A stretch of 64,000 nucleotides of DNA, from contig NZ_AP025018.1 of the NCBI RefSeq assembly GCF_019977735.1, positions 5,894,580-5,958,579 of the forward strand. Reading direction: 5' to 3'. The translations under genes were made by a program, and so were the position numbers. The DNA comes from Calothrix sp. PCC 7716. Its GTDB lineage: Bacteria; Cyanobacteriota; Cyanobacteriia; Cyanobacteriales; Nostocaceae. Under the pieces are notes generated by a model. The model saw nothing but the letters and a program-made list of their open reading frames with translations, did not search any database and was not told the origin of the DNA. Positions 7,697 to 15,692 of this stretch are shown here, one piece after another. How positions within the stretch are numbered: position 1 is the first letter of the stretch; each line of letters begins with the position of its first letter.

Positions 7697-9412
7697 TTAA
7701 AACAAGAAATATCGTTGTGCCATTGGTAAAATCGTTGCGGGTTCACATGTAAGTAACTCACCATCCGCGCGCACTTCGTATGTTTCTGGGTCAACTTCGA
7801 TATGTGGCATCGCGTCGTTTAATTTCATATCTCGCTTGGTTAAATTCCGAATACCTGAAACTGCAACGGCATTTTTTCGTAATTTTAATTGGCTGGGTAT
7901 ATCTCGTTTTAGCGCTTCTTGAGACACAAAAGTTAATGAAGTGGCATGACAGGCGCCGCCAAAACTACCAAACATGGGACGCATATGCACAGGTTGAGGT
8001 GTAGGAATACTAGCATTAGCATCACCCATTTGTGCCCAAGCAATCATTCCCCCTTTAATAACCATTTCTGGCTTTACACCAAAAAAAGCAGGGCGCCACA
8101 AACACAAATCAGCAATTTTACCTTCTTCCACAGAACCCACATACTGCGCTATCCCATGCGTAATTGCCGGATTTATCGTATACTTCGCCACATATCGCTT
8201 CGCCCGAAAGTTATCATTATTCGCTACATCCGTTGGTAATCCGTTGCCACCACGCTGCACTTTCATTTTATGTCCCGTTTGCCAAGTACGAATAATTACC
8301 TCACCCACTCGTCCCATAGCCTGCGAGTCAGAGGAAATCATACTAAAGGCGCCTAAATCGTGCAAAATATCTTCAGCGGCAATAGTTTCTCGACGAATAC
8401 GCGACTCAGCAAACGCCACATCTTCAGGAATACCTGCATCAAGGTGATGACACACCATTAACATATCAAGGTGTTCATCAAGAGTATTTACAGTATAAGG
8501 ACGAGTTGGGTTAGTCGAAGATGGCAGAACATTCGCTTCACCACACACTTTAATAATGTCGGGTGCATGTCCTCCTCCGGCGCCTTCAGTATGGTAAGTA
8601 TGGATAACACGGTTCTTAAAAGCCGCAATAGTATCTTCAACAAAACCAGCTTCGTTGAGAGTATCAGTATGTATAGCCACCTGCACATCATAATCATCAG
8701 CAACGCTTAAACAAGTATCGATAGTCGCAGGTGTAGTTCCCCAATCTTCGTGTAACTTCAACCCCATAGCACCCGCTTCAATTTGTTCAACAAGTCCTTG
8801 AGGTTGACTAGTATTACCCTTTCCCATAAATCCTAAATTCATCGGAAACGCATCAGCAGCTTGTAGCATCCGGTAAATATTCCAAGGTCCCGGCGTACAA
8901 GTAGTAGCATTTGTACCCGCAGCAGGCCCAGTTCCACCACCTATCATCGTCGTAATACCCGACGCTATGGCGACTTCTATCTGCTGCGGACAAATAAAAT
9001 GGATGTGAGTATCAATACCACCAGCAGTGAGAATCATTCCCTCACCTGCTATCGCTTCGGTTCCCGGTCCAATAATAATATCTACATTGTCTTGAATATA
9101 AGGATTTCCAGCTTTACCTATCTTGTATATCTTCCCGTCTTTAATTCCAATATCAGCTTTAACAATACCCCACCAGTCAAGAATTAAAGCATTGGTAATT
9201 ACAACATCAACGGCGCCGTCTTGGTTCGAGATAGGCGCCTGACCCATGCCATCGCGAATAACTTTCCCACCGCCAAACTTTACTTCATCGCCATATATAG
9301 TAAAATCACGTTCGACTTCGATAAATAGTTCGGTGTCAGCAAGACGGACTTTATCGCCAACTGTAGGGCCAAAAGTTTCCGCATACGCGCGACGCGACAT
9401 TCGATAGCTCAT
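7697..9412 (-). CDS. ureC: Urease subunit alpha
   Basis: A full-length 571-residue catalytic subunit. The nickel site is intact: [10 protein letters not shown] supplies the two histidines, GLKLHEDWG the lysine that is carbamylated to bridge the nickels, and AIHTDTLNE and [14 protein letters not shown] further ligands. MVCHHLD is the mobile flap with its catalytic histidine. Start at 9412 ([20 protein letters not shown]) matches the family N-terminus and has AGGAG eight bases upstream, unlike the in-frame start at 9421. Urease hydrolyses urea to ammonia and carbamate. Unusually, ureD, ureA and ureB lie about 5.7 kb upstream on the same strand, separated by accessory genes mostly on the opposite strand, so ureC needs its own promoter. 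Confidence 0.97.
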   Translation of the reverse strand: MSYRMSRRAYAETFGPTVGDKVRLADTELFIEVERDFTIYGDEVKFGGGKVIRDGMGQAPISNQDGAVDVVITNALILDWWGIVKADIGIKDGKIYKIGKAGNPYIQDNVDIIIGPGTEAIAGEGMILTAGGIDTHIHFICPQQIEVAIASGITTMIGGGTGPAAGTNATTCTPGPWNIYRMLQAADAFPMNLGFMGKGNTSQPQGLVEQIEAGAMGLKLHEDWGTTPATIDTCLSVADDYDVQVAIHTDTLNEAGFVEDTIAAFKNRVIHTYHTEGAGGGHAPDIIKVCGEANVLPSSTNPTRPYTVNTLDEHLDMLMVCHHLDAGIPEDVAFAESRIRRETIAAEDILHDLGAFSMISSDSQAMGRVGEVIIRTWQTGHKMKVQRGGNGLPTDVANNDNFRAKRYVAKYTINPAITHGIAQYVGSVEEGKIADLCLWRPAFFGVKPEMVIKGGMIAWAQMGDANASIPTPQPVHMRPMFGSFGGACHATSLTFVSQEALKRDIPSQLKLRKNAVAVSGIRNLTKRDMKLNDAMPHIEVDPETYEVRADGELLTCEPATILPMAQRYFLF

Positions 9413-9683
9413 TATTAGCACTCCTGAGACGGTGTTGTATTAATTTGAATATTTTTGAGCAAATTTAGGAAGGTGAAATCAAATATTCTCAATAAATTTA
9501 TAAATTTGTCATGAGTGGAAATATAAAGATACAAATATTAATAGAAGAGGGAACCGAGTGACAAATATGGATAAGTGCTTTCAGGAAAATATATATTTAG
9601 AATTTCCGTATAAATACTGGTTGATTGAAATATTCAGATGGGCAAGCTAAAAGTAGCGCTAAATATTAGGGGAAGTATATTAA

Positions 9684-10589
9684 ATGTTACTTGAAGCATT
9701 ATTCGCGTTTGGTACTTTAGTACTGAAGGAGTTTGTCAAACACACTACCGAAACAGTCATTAGCCATTGCGCGAACTTTTTCCGCAGAAGAAATTCCTCA
9801 AGTCAACATGCAAACAGCCCTTACAGTAATAAGACTGCTAAAGATGTAACGCAGGAGCTAGAGGTCATTGATGTTGAGTTTGTTGAAATTGAACGCAAGG
9901 TGCAATATGACGGTTACACATCTCGGCGAGACCAAGAACGAATACAAGAGCTAGAGCTTTTGCGAAATGATAAATTTCAGGAATATCAAAAATTGAAATC
10001 GGCGGAAATTGTAGAGGAGCAGTGTACAAGTCCAGAAGACTATGAGACCTCATCTTTAGAAAATGATAAAGTTCATGTACTGCAATTTCACATGGGTCAA
10101 GTTGTTCTAGAGAAAAAATGCAGTTGCGGAAAACCTATGATTTTGCAGTCCAAGAAGCGTCTTGATGGTAGTCTTTACCAACTTGGTGATTTTTTTTGGG
10201 CTTGTACTGGCTTCTACAATAACCCACTTATACAATGTAAAAATACACAAAGCTTTACTTCTAAGGATATAGGGTTTTTACACAAGTCTGATATTTTTGA
10301 GTTTCAAGTTTCAAATCAAGAACTTTCCACTATTTTTCATGATGCATCCGTAGAAAAAACAGCTATCAAGCGAATCAAATCACATCTGAAAGAAAAGGAT
10401 GATGAAATATTTTGCCCTGTGCATCATGTACCTATGATTTTACGTGAAAAACACAATCATGCAGGCGTTGCTCTAGATATGTTTTTTCTTGCATGTCCTC
10501 ATTCTAGATGCCAGCAAAAGGTTAAGTTAAAATCACCTGCTCAATTAGCTGCTTACTTGAAACGGAGAGAGGGGCGCGGTATTATATAA
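9684..10589 (+). CDS. Uncharacterised protein with two zinc-ribbon-like segments
   Basis: 301 residues, no recognised family. The N-terminus (residues 1-30, MLLEALFAFGTLVLKEFVKHTTETV) is hydrophobic to amphipathic and may anchor the protein. A charged helical stretch with QERIQELELLRNDKFQEYQKLK (about 80-110) looks coiled-coil. Two similar cysteine units follow: CSCGKPMIL...FFWACTGFYNNPLIQC (about 150-190) and CPVHHVPMIL...FFLACPHSRC (about 247-275). Both have Pro-Met-Ile-Leu after the first cysteine pair and an F-x-A-C second half, as in topoisomerase-type zinc ribbons. A nucleic-acid-binding role is inference. It lies on the plus strand inside the split urease locus. Confidence 0.65.
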   Translation: MLLEALFAFGTLVLKEFVKHTTETVISHCANFFRRRNSSSQHANSPYSNKTAKDVTQELEVIDVEFVEIERKVQYDGYTSRRDQERIQELELLRNDKFQEYQKLKSAEIVEEQCTSPEDYETSSLENDKVHVLQFHMGQVVLEKKCSCGKPMILQSKKRLDGSLYQLGDFFWACTGFYNNPLIQCKNTQSFTSKDIGFLHKSDIFEFQVSNQELSTIFHDASVEKTAIKRIKSHLKEKDDEIFCPVHHVPMILREKHNHAGVALDMFFLACPHSRCQQKVKLKSPAQLAAYLKRREGRGII

Positions 10590-10664
10590 TCTTAATTAAA
10601 AAGTCGGTTCTACGCCGTAACTGTTATCATAAAAAAATATTTTGACACTTGCGACTTGAGAAAA

Positions 10665-10874
10665 ATGAAAACCTTTACTGCCATCATTGAGCGAGATATT
10701 GAAACAAATCTTTACGTTGGATATATTCCTGGGTTTCCAGGAGCGCACTCCCAAGGTAAAACAATAGATGAATTACAAGAAAATCTTCGAGAAGTGCTTG
10801 AAATGCTTCTCGAAGATGAAAATGTTTCATTCACCACTCAGTTCGTTGGTACGCAACAGATTGTGTTGCAATAA
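10665..10874 (+). CDS. hicB: HicB-family antitoxin
   Basis: This 69-residue protein has the partial RNase-H-fold HicB signature: MKTFTAIIERDIETNLYVGYIPGFPGAHSQGKTIDELQENLREVLEMLLED. It lacks an obvious separate DNA-binding domain, as in the short HicB class. The ATG at 10665 is chosen over the TTG at 10656 because the family begins with MK-x-F/Y. It is followed three bases later by hicA, an antitoxin-first order. HicB neutralises the mRNA-cleaving HicA by direct binding. Confidence 0.88.
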   Translation: MKTFTAIIERDIETNLYVGYIPGFPGAHSQGKTIDELQENLREVLEMLLEDENVSFTTQFVGTQQIVLQ

Positions 10875-10877
10875 ATT

Positions 10878-11102
10878 ATGAGTAATATTCCTGTTTTAAA
10901 GCCACAAGAGGTTGTAAGAATTCTTGAAAACTTGGGTTTTGTAGAAGTGCGTCAAAGAGGTTCACATAAACAATTTCGTCATCCGGATGGACGTGGAACA
11001 ACAGTTCCATTCCATAAAGGGCAAGATATTTCACCAAGATTACTACGCCAAATTGCAAGTGATATTAATTTAACAGTTGAAGAAATGTTAGAGTTTCTTT
11101 AA
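10878..11102 (+). CDS. hicA: HicA-family mRNA interferase toxin
   Basis: This 74-residue protein has the double-stranded-RNA-binding-like fold typical of HicA: LKPQEVVRILENLGFVEVRQRGSHKQFRHPDGRGTTVPFH, with the catalytic histidine in GSHKQF, then the C-terminal LLRQIASDINLTVEEMLEFL. All expected elements are present, so it looks active. It is the second gene of a two-gene operon with hicB, inside the urease locus. Confidence 0.9.
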   Translation: MSNIPVLKPQEVVRILENLGFVEVRQRGSHKQFRHPDGRGTTVPFHKGQDISPRLLRQIASDINLTVEEMLEFL

Positions 11103-11262
11103 TGTTAATCGTCTACTTATTAAAACAATCTTTTGGAAGTTTTATGACTAGTGTTAATTAAATCCTTCCAGCGGAAGATAAACTCGATGTTTCATTGCAA
11201 TTTGCTTCCGAGACAATTGCTACTAATACTCATGCTACCTTTCGCACAATGAAATACTGATG

Positions 11263-11556
11263 TCAGGCTCTGGCATCTCGTCTATTTGGAGTGTTTTCTG
11301 GAACAGCGATACTTTGGTTAAGGGCTTTAACCATTCTGCCACCTAGAGAAAGACCTAAGCATCCAGCAGCACAAACAGCAACGACAGCGGGTAAGGAAAC
11401 AGCAACAGTAGTGGCTCCAGCTGCTGTTGCAATTGTTGCAACCGTTACTTGACCTACACCTGCCAAACACCCTGCTGCACTTGTAAGAATACCAGCTGCA
11501 CCAAGTTCGACAGTTCCAGCAGCAACTTCTGCTTGAGGATTATATTGATTAGACAT
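11263..11556 (-). CDS. Small Ala/Gly/Val-rich hydrophobic protein
   Basis: A 97-residue protein of unknown function. After a polar N-terminus (MSNQYNPQAEVAAGT) come about 65 residues of almost only Ala, Gly, Val, Thr, Leu and three Cys (AAGCLAG, VCAAGCLGL), forming probably two or three membrane-compatible helices with small-residue packing. The tail is polar and basic (ENTPNRRDARA). The ATG at 11556 has AGGAAG seven bases upstream, which favours it over the in-frame start at 11580. Composition resembles small pore-forming or bacteriocin-like peptides, but no leader or export genes are nearby; this is only a resemblance. Confidence 0.6.
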   Translation of the reverse strand: MSNQYNPQAEVAAGTVELGAAGILTSAAGCLAGVGQVTVATIATAAGATTVAVSLPAVVAVCAAGCLGLSLGGRMVKALNQSIAVPENTPNRRDARA

Positions 11557-11896
11557 TGGAAACTTCCTGCTTTTAATCAAATTAAGGGTAATTACATTAA
11601 CTAGGCTAATATTTATTTATATTTAAGGTGTTAAGTTACAGTGAATTTTAAGCCACTTATATCTAATGTTTTTATTACTTGGTAGATGAAATAGTCATAA
11701 ATCCTAAGTGATTTAACGGAGGTGACGAAATACTAACCAATGTAGACGATGCAGTTATCTGAAAATATGTTAAAGCTGATATTGCTAAAGTATTTGTACT
11801 AACAAATATTGGATAAATTTTTCCAACAAGGAAAGTACTAGAATTTGATACTAGGTTAGGATTGAGGAAATACTAACTATTTGTGAGCTACTGGTT
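11557..11896. other. AT-rich intergenic stretch
   Basis: No gene recognised. GAAATACTAAC occurs twice (about 11727 and 11867), each after an A/G-rich stretch, suggesting a small duplication upstream of the DUF433 gene. Promoters for the divergent neighbours must lie here, but no clear -10/-35 pair was assigned. Confidence 0.4.
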
Positions 11897-12121
11897 ATGA
11901 CATCAACGTTTAGTGTTGTTCATAGCGAACCCGATATTCTAGGGGGAACTCCTGTTTTTGTTGGCACCCGTGTACCTGTAAAAACGTTGCTTGATTATCT
12001 TGAAGCTGGTGATTCGTTAGATGAGTTTTTAGATCATTTCCCTAGTGTTAGTCGCAACCAAGCAATTGCAGCGCTTAAATTAGCAAAAGAAATGCTAATT
12101 GCTTATGCTCATCCTTCTTGA
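11897..12121 (+). CDS. DUF433 antitoxin-like protein
   Basis: This 74-residue protein matches DUF433: VVHSEPDILGGTPVFVGTRVPVKTLLDYLEAG at the N-terminus, then SLDEFLDHFPSVSRNQAIAALKLAKEML, a helix-turn-helix-like segment. DUF433 proteins are paired throughout bacteria with PIN-like DUF5615 proteins and are regarded as VapB-like antitoxins. The next gene here is such a partner, overlapping by 17 bases. Start at ATG 11897. Confidence 0.88.
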   Translation: MTSTFSVVHSEPDILGGTPVFVGTRVPVKTLLDYLEAGDSLDEFLDHFPSVSRNQAIAALKLAKEMLIAYAHPS

Positions 12122-12434
12122 CGAATGCGCTCCACGACCCCTTAAGCGCCAGCTTAGAGATTATGACATACGAACGGTTGTGGAAATGGGATGGTCAGGC
12201 AAAAAGAACGGCGAACTTCTAAAACTCATGACTGAAGCTGGTTTCACAATATTATTGACTACTGACCAAAATTTACGGTATCAGCAAAATTTACAGCAAG
12301 CAGGAGTTCCTGTCATTGTTCTTATGGCGCCAACCAATCGCCTCCCTGATTTAATCCCACTTATACCAGAAGTTCGTAGCATATTAAGTACAATTGCTCT
12401 AGGTGAAGTAATTGAAATTGGAGAAAACCAATGA
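12105..12434 (+). CDS. DUF5615 PIN-like toxin candidate
   Basis: This 109-residue protein begins MLILLDECAPRPLKRQL, then VVEMGWSGKKNGELLKLMTEAGFTILLTTDQNL, the DUF5615 (Mut7-C/PIN-like) pattern with acidic residues at LLDEC, NGELL and TTDQN that would form the metal site of a PIN nuclease. The ATG at 12105 is chosen over the TTG at 12099 because the family starts M-x-I/L-L-L-DE. It overlaps the DUF433 gene upstream and shares ATGA with the gene downstream, so the three genes are translationally coupled. Confidence 0.85.
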   Translation: MLILLDECAPRPLKRQLRDYDIRTVVEMGWSGKKNGELLKLMTEAGFTILLTTDQNLRYQQNLQQAGVPVIVLMAPTNRLPDLIPLIPEVRSILSTIALGEVIEIGENQ

Positions 12435-12760
12435 CTAATCCCAGGATTTTTGCGGACTTCCACAACGCCGATAGTCAAGGTCGGTTGCGTCTTAACTGTG
12501 TTGGTACTAGTGACGATTTACGGCGCCAGGATGTAAAGTTACATGAAGGTCAATCACTTATTCTATACAGCGAAGAATTACAAGTAGAGGGAGTTGTGCA
12601 GTATTCAGAGGAAGAAAAGCTTTGGGTTGCAGCGATTGATTGGAATCTAACTAGAAAAAGCGGTAAAATTGCTGCTCAATTTGGCAGTGCCAAGGGATTA
12701 ATAAAAATGTCAGATGATTTTAACGAGCCATTGGAAGGTTTTGAGGAATATGCTCCATGA
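12431..12760 (+). CDS. Conserved hypothetical protein, third gene of the DUF433/DUF5615 operon
   Basis: 109 residues, not assigned to a named family. The sequence FADFHNADSQGRLRLNCVGTSDDLRRQ, then VKLHEGQSLILYSEELQVEGVVQYSEEEKLWVAAIDW reads as a small beta-rich domain. Similar proteins are recalled next to DUF5615-type genes in cyanobacteria, but this was not checked. Overlaps its neighbours by four bases on each side (12431-12434 and 12757-12760), which places it firmly in the operon. A role as accessory or regulator of the module is inference. Confidence 0.6.
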   Translation: MTNPRIFADFHNADSQGRLRLNCVGTSDDLRRQDVKLHEGQSLILYSEELQVEGVVQYSEEEKLWVAAIDWNLTRKSGKIAAQFGSAKGLIKMSDDFNEPLEGFEEYAP

Positions 12761-12846
12761 AGCTCTTACTTGACGAGACTATACAAAGGTGTAATTTTGT
12801 TCTAATGAGCGTGCTAAACTTATTAACTGACGAGTTTAAAGTATAG
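12757..12846 (+). pseudogene. Truncated DUF5615-like fragment
   Basis: An ATG overlapping the upstream stop (ATGA) opens a 29-codon frame starting MKLLLDETIQRC, the typical start of DUF5615/PIN-like proteins, but it ends after LLTDEFKV. It looks like the head of a second toxin gene whose body has been deleted. The next gene starts two bases downstream. Confidence 0.5.
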
Positions 12847-12847
12847 T

Positions 12848-13033
12848 GTGTCAAGAGTTCCTACTACAGCACAGAAATCACAGTGTTTCGATCTATGTAT
12901 TTGGTTTACCAAGCTTTACTTGCCTATCAATGTAGTTCGTTTAGATGAACGAACAGGCAATGTTTTTTTCTTAGCGGGTGAGGAGAATATCATAGAAATA
13001 TATCCTAATGGTAGATGGAGGTATATTGGATGA
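12848..13033 (+). CDS. Small protein of the DUF6888 type
   Basis: 61 residues with the pattern PTTAQKSQCFDLCIWFTKLYLPINVVRLDERTGNVFFLAGEENIIEIYPNGRWRYI. It resembles the small cyanobacterial DUF6888 proteins, recognised from memory of the family pattern. It begins with a GTG at 12848 and shares ATGA with the next gene, a DUF6887-like protein; the two families occur as pairs. Function is unknown; a toxin-antitoxin role is inferred only from size, overlap and neighbourhood. Confidence 0.6.
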   Translation: MSRVPTTAQKSQCFDLCIWFTKLYLPINVVRLDERTGNVFFLAGEENIIEIYPNGRWRYIG

Positions 13034-13254
13034 GCAAGCCTAACTTCAAAGCAATGAGCCTTAAAGAGCTACATGCCTATGTTATTACCCATCGAGAAGA
13101 TGATGAAGCTTTTTATACTTATGTAGATAAATTACACGTAGAGGGGACTTGGATAGAAATGCCACCATTAGAATCAGCAGAAGATTTGGAAAATTATCCA
13201 GAATTTATTAAACACATGAGCAAAAGCTCAAAAGCTGATGATAAAGCAGTTTAA
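13030..13254 (+). CDS. Small protein of the DUF6887 type
   Basis: 74 residues: MSKPNFKAMSLKELHAYVITHREDDEAFYTYVDKLH, then a Pro/Glu-rich middle and SAEDLENYPEFIKHM. This fits the DUF6887 family, which also resembles the DUF6887/HTH-like N-terminus L-x-E-L-x-x-Y-V-L-x-H-R. The ATG at 13030 overlaps the upstream stop and is chosen over the in-frame 13015 start. With the preceding gene it closes a run of six overlapping plus-strand frames. Confidence 0.6.
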   Translation: MSKPNFKAMSLKELHAYVITHREDDEAFYTYVDKLHVEGTWIEMPPLESAEDLENYPEFIKHMSKSSKADDKAV

Positions 13255-13392
13255 GCCCATAATAAATTGTGGTCTCGATAAAAGCGGCGCCGTCTTTCTT
13301 CACCTGTACTAGCGTCGAATTGGCGATTCTTGCTAATACTTAGAGCCAAGATAAACATGTTTCCCACAAATTATGGACTATCAGCACATTAT

Positions 13393-13586
13393 GGCTCTTC
13401 CGTACTTTACGTGCTAAATTTGAATTTAAATCGATAATTATCCTTTAAAATCAAGGCTTACAGGCACTTATAGATGAAATTTAATTAATTTGATATTTAT
13501 AAAAGTAATAATAGCTCTAAGATAAGCACAGCAAGGATTTAAACCTGATTTTTCTTATTATTTAGCACGTAAAGTACGGAAGAGCC
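13393..13586. mobile_element. 194-bp inverted-repeat element (MITE-like)
   Basis: The ends are inverted copies of about 25 bp, GGCTCTTCCGTACTTTACGT at 13393 and its reverse complement ending at 13586. The interior is AT-rich without a coding frame. The terminal GGCTCTTCCG resembles ends of ISL3-type elements, from memory. No direct duplication is visible at its borders (CACATTAT and GCGTTGAT), which suggests a deletion next to it. Its right edge is exactly where the NucS-like reading frame stops being recognisable. Confidence 0.65.
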
Positions 13587-14264
13587 GCGTTGATAGGGAC
13601 ACCGTAAGTTTCTGCTAAATAATTAATAATACGTTCTGTGCTATTGTCTATTGCTGAGGCTACTATGATAATTTGATGTTGACTATTTATTGTTTCTGGA
13701 ATTTCGGTGCCAAATTTTTCAAGGGAATGCAGCTTCTAGTTCATTTTTGCCTGCAAAGTATTGATTTGCAATAGCGTTGATACTATCATACGACAAATCT
13801 TTAACCCATGATGCATAATCTAAAGCTTGTGCTGTTACTTCTCTAGATGTTTTATCGCGCTTGAGTTCAATAACTACTACATCTCCTTTGCTGTTTAAGC
13901 ATAGTAAGTCAATTACACCGTTGTAAGCTGTACTTACCTAGGGTGTTGACTCTGATGCTTCGGGGACAATAATTTTTCATGCACAATCTGTGTCTGGTGG
14001 CGCCAGTGTTAAGCCTTGTATTATAGCTGCTTTGAGCTTTTAGTTTAGACACAAAAGTTGTATGAACGATTTTGACCTAATTTCCCACAAAGTCAACACC
14101 CTAGTACTTACCTGCCTTCCAATTAATAAAAGGTCTGTTGACAAAATAGATATATCATTTTCTAGCCATTTTTCTAGACGTTCTTCTAGATTCAATTTAG
14201 CTTTGCTTATATTTTTTAGCTTATCTTCTGGAGTTACTTCCCAAATTTTTAAGTCTTCTGGCAT
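13587..14264 (-). pseudogene. NucS/DUF91-type endonuclease gene, interrupted and truncated
   Basis: Read on the minus strand from ATG 14264, MPEDLKIWEVTPEDKL...ILSTDLLLIGRQVST is cut by an inserted element (13938-14104). It resumes as TAYNGVIDLLCLNSKGDVVVIELKRDKTSREVTAQALDYASWV. The D...ELKR motif is the PD-(D/E)xK-type active site of the DUF91/NucS family. A one-base shift near 13721-13726 (after ELEAAF) moves the frame to KFGTEIPETINSQHQIIIVASAID...YGVPIN, where the gene meets the 13393-13586 element. Three independent lesions make this a clear pseudogene. Confidence 0.8.
13938..14104. mobile_element. 167-bp MITE with 13-bp terminal inverted repeats and target-site duplication
   Basis: Ends are a perfect inverted repeat, CTAGGGTGTTGAC (13938-13950) and GTCAACACCCTAG (14092-14104). 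Both sides are flanked by the direct repeat TACTTAC (13931-13937 and 14105-14111), a 7-bp target-site duplication (8 if the ambiguous C is counted). Removing the element and one copy of the duplication rejoins the nuclease frame as GRQVSTAYNGVIDLL, which confirms the boundaries. No transposase is encoded, so it depends on a transposase elsewhere. Confidence 0.85.
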
Positions 14265-14469
14265 GGGTATAGGCTGCTCAATAGTGTCTATGAGCGTATT
14301 ATTCCCAAGTTGAGGGATAAAATTGCTTTGTTCTAGATGCTTTGTACTGCAGTATCACATAAATGCTTTGTACTAGATGCTACCCTACCCTTCGGGATAT
14401 CCTTCGGATAACGGGAAAACTGCGTTTACGTTCCTCAGCATGACATGAGTCCAATTTGCAGTATAAGTT
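14265..14469. repeat. Small repeat fragments upstream of the nuclease pseudogene
   Basis: ATGCTTTGTACT occurs twice (about 14337 and 14363). The segment 14385-14411, CTACCCTTCGGGATATCCTT, is the opposite-orientation relative of the element at 4597-4624. CCTCAGCATGACA (about 14436) matches the core of the tandem repeats at 23157-23279. No gene was found. Confidence 0.5.
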
Positions 14470-14949
14470 TTATTGCATTGGTTTGAGGTCGTCCCAGTCT
14501 ACTATTTGTACTTCTCTTCCGTTGCGGAACATTCGTTTTTGCAAGCGAGGAAAATCTGCTATATCTACTTGGCGCCTTTCTCCACCAACTATATAAACTA
14601 GGTTTTCGTCAAAGGGGTTGTGAAGATGGTGCGCTACTGAGGGTGTGGGGAAACCCATGAAGTCACCGGCGCCTACTTCAAATTCTTCATCGTCAATTTC
14701 TGCGATACCCCGTCCAGAAAGAATATATATAAATTCTTCTTCAAATTGATGCGAGTGGTAAATGAAGGATTCTTTACCAGGTGGAATATGCGCTAAAGTA
14801 ATTCCAATCCTTTGTAAACCCACAGCTTCACCTAAAAATACACCTTTAATTTCAGAGTTATTGTTCCAAGGGTGAGAAAAGCTGTGTTCTTGCAGTTGCT
14901 TAATTGCTTCCGCGCGGATTAATGGGTGTGGGTTTTGGTTTTCGCTCAT
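14470..14949 (-). CDS. Cupin-domain protein
   Basis: 159 residues with a single cupin barrel. The first cupin motif is HSHQFEEEFIYILSGRG (His, His, Glu, Gly), and the second is GDFMGFPTPSVAHHLHN with its histidine; these would bind one metal ion. Both catalytic and binding-only cupins share this pattern, so the substrate is unknown. The ATG at 14949 (MSENQNPHPLIRAEA) is chosen over a TTG at 14955. It lies on the same strand as ureDAB, 117 bp downstream of ureB, with repeat DNA in the gap, so cotranscription with urease genes is possible but uncertain. Confidence 0.8.
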   Translation of the reverse strand: MSENQNPHPLIRAEAIKQLQEHSFSHPWNNNSEIKGVFLGEAVGLQRIGITLAHIPPGKESFIYHSHQFEEEFIYILSGRGIAEIDDEEFEVGAGDFMGFPTPSVAHHLHNPFDENLVYIVGGERRQVDIADFPRLQKRMFRNGREVQIVDWDDLKPMQ

Positions 14950-15066
14950 TTTCAATCGGTTTTGCTAAACTTCTTGTGGGATGGGCATCCTTGCCCGTCG
15001 CATTGATTTGGGGGGCAGGTTTAGTAGATTTTTCGTTGATGATGAAGATTGTTGGTTAACCTGCCC

Positions 15067-15372
15067 CTACAGGGTTCCGTTTATCAATCCGTTGAAACCG
15101 TATACTTGGCGCCTTCCTGTTAACGGTACTAAAACAATCTCTTTTTCATCACCGGGTTCAAAACGTACTGCTGTACCAGCAGGAATATCAAGACGCATTC
15201 CGCGCGCTTGCTGTCTGTCGAAATGTAATGCTGTATTGACTTCAAAAAAATGGAAATGTGAACCTACTTGAATTGGTCTATCTCCTGTGTTCGCTACTTG
15301 TAGTCTTACTGTTTCGCGTCCTGCGTTTAATTCGATTTCGCCGTCTGGCGTAATAATTTCCCCTGGTCTCAT
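15067..15372 (-). CDS. ureB: Urease subunit beta
   Basis: 101 residues: [46 protein letters not shown] followed by [49 protein letters not shown], all hallmarks of urease beta. It is a structural subunit packing against UreC. It begins six bases after ureA ends and is full length. It is the last recognisable urease gene of this cluster; ureC, which normally follows, is displaced by about 5.7 kb. Confidence 0.97.
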   Translation of the reverse strand: MRPGEIITPDGEIELNAGRETVRLQVANTGDRPIQVGSHFHFFEVNTALHFDRQQARGMRLDIPAGTAVRFEPGDEKEIVLVPLTGRRQVYGFNGLINGTL

Positions 15373-15378
15373 AATTAT

Positions 15379-15681
15379 TTATTGAATAGGATTATGTACT
15401 GTTACAAGCTTAGTGCCGTCTGGAAATGTTGCTTCTACTTGTACTTCATGTACCATTTCTGGTACACCTTCCATTACGTCGTCACTTTTTAATAATGTTG
15501 TACCATAACTCATTAACTCAGCTACAGTGCGTCCATCCCTGGCGCCTTCTAATATTGCAGCAGTAATAAAAGCAACTGCTTCTGGGTAATTTAACTTCAA
15601 ACCTCGGTCTTTACGTCTTTCTGCCAATAAAGCAGCAGTAAAAATTAGTAATTTATCTTTTTCCTGCGGCGTTAGCTGCAT
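15379..15681 (-). CDS. ureA: Urease subunit gamma
   Basis: 100 residues: [50 protein letters not shown], then [48 protein letters not shown]. This is the full-length gamma subunit of the bacterial three-subunit urease. It sits between ureD (11-bp gap) and ureB (6-bp gap) on the minus strand. Confidence 0.97.
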   Translation of the reverse strand: MQLTPQEKDKLLIFTAALLAERRKDRGLKLNYPEAVAFITAAILEGARDGRTVAELMSYGTTLLKSDDVMEGVPEMVHEVQVEATFPDGTKLVTVHNPIQ

Positions 15682-15692
15682 TTACTACCCCT

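Noticed and set aside
8471-8710. Frames opposite ureC
   Set aside because: Antisense shadows of a strongly conserved enzyme gene.
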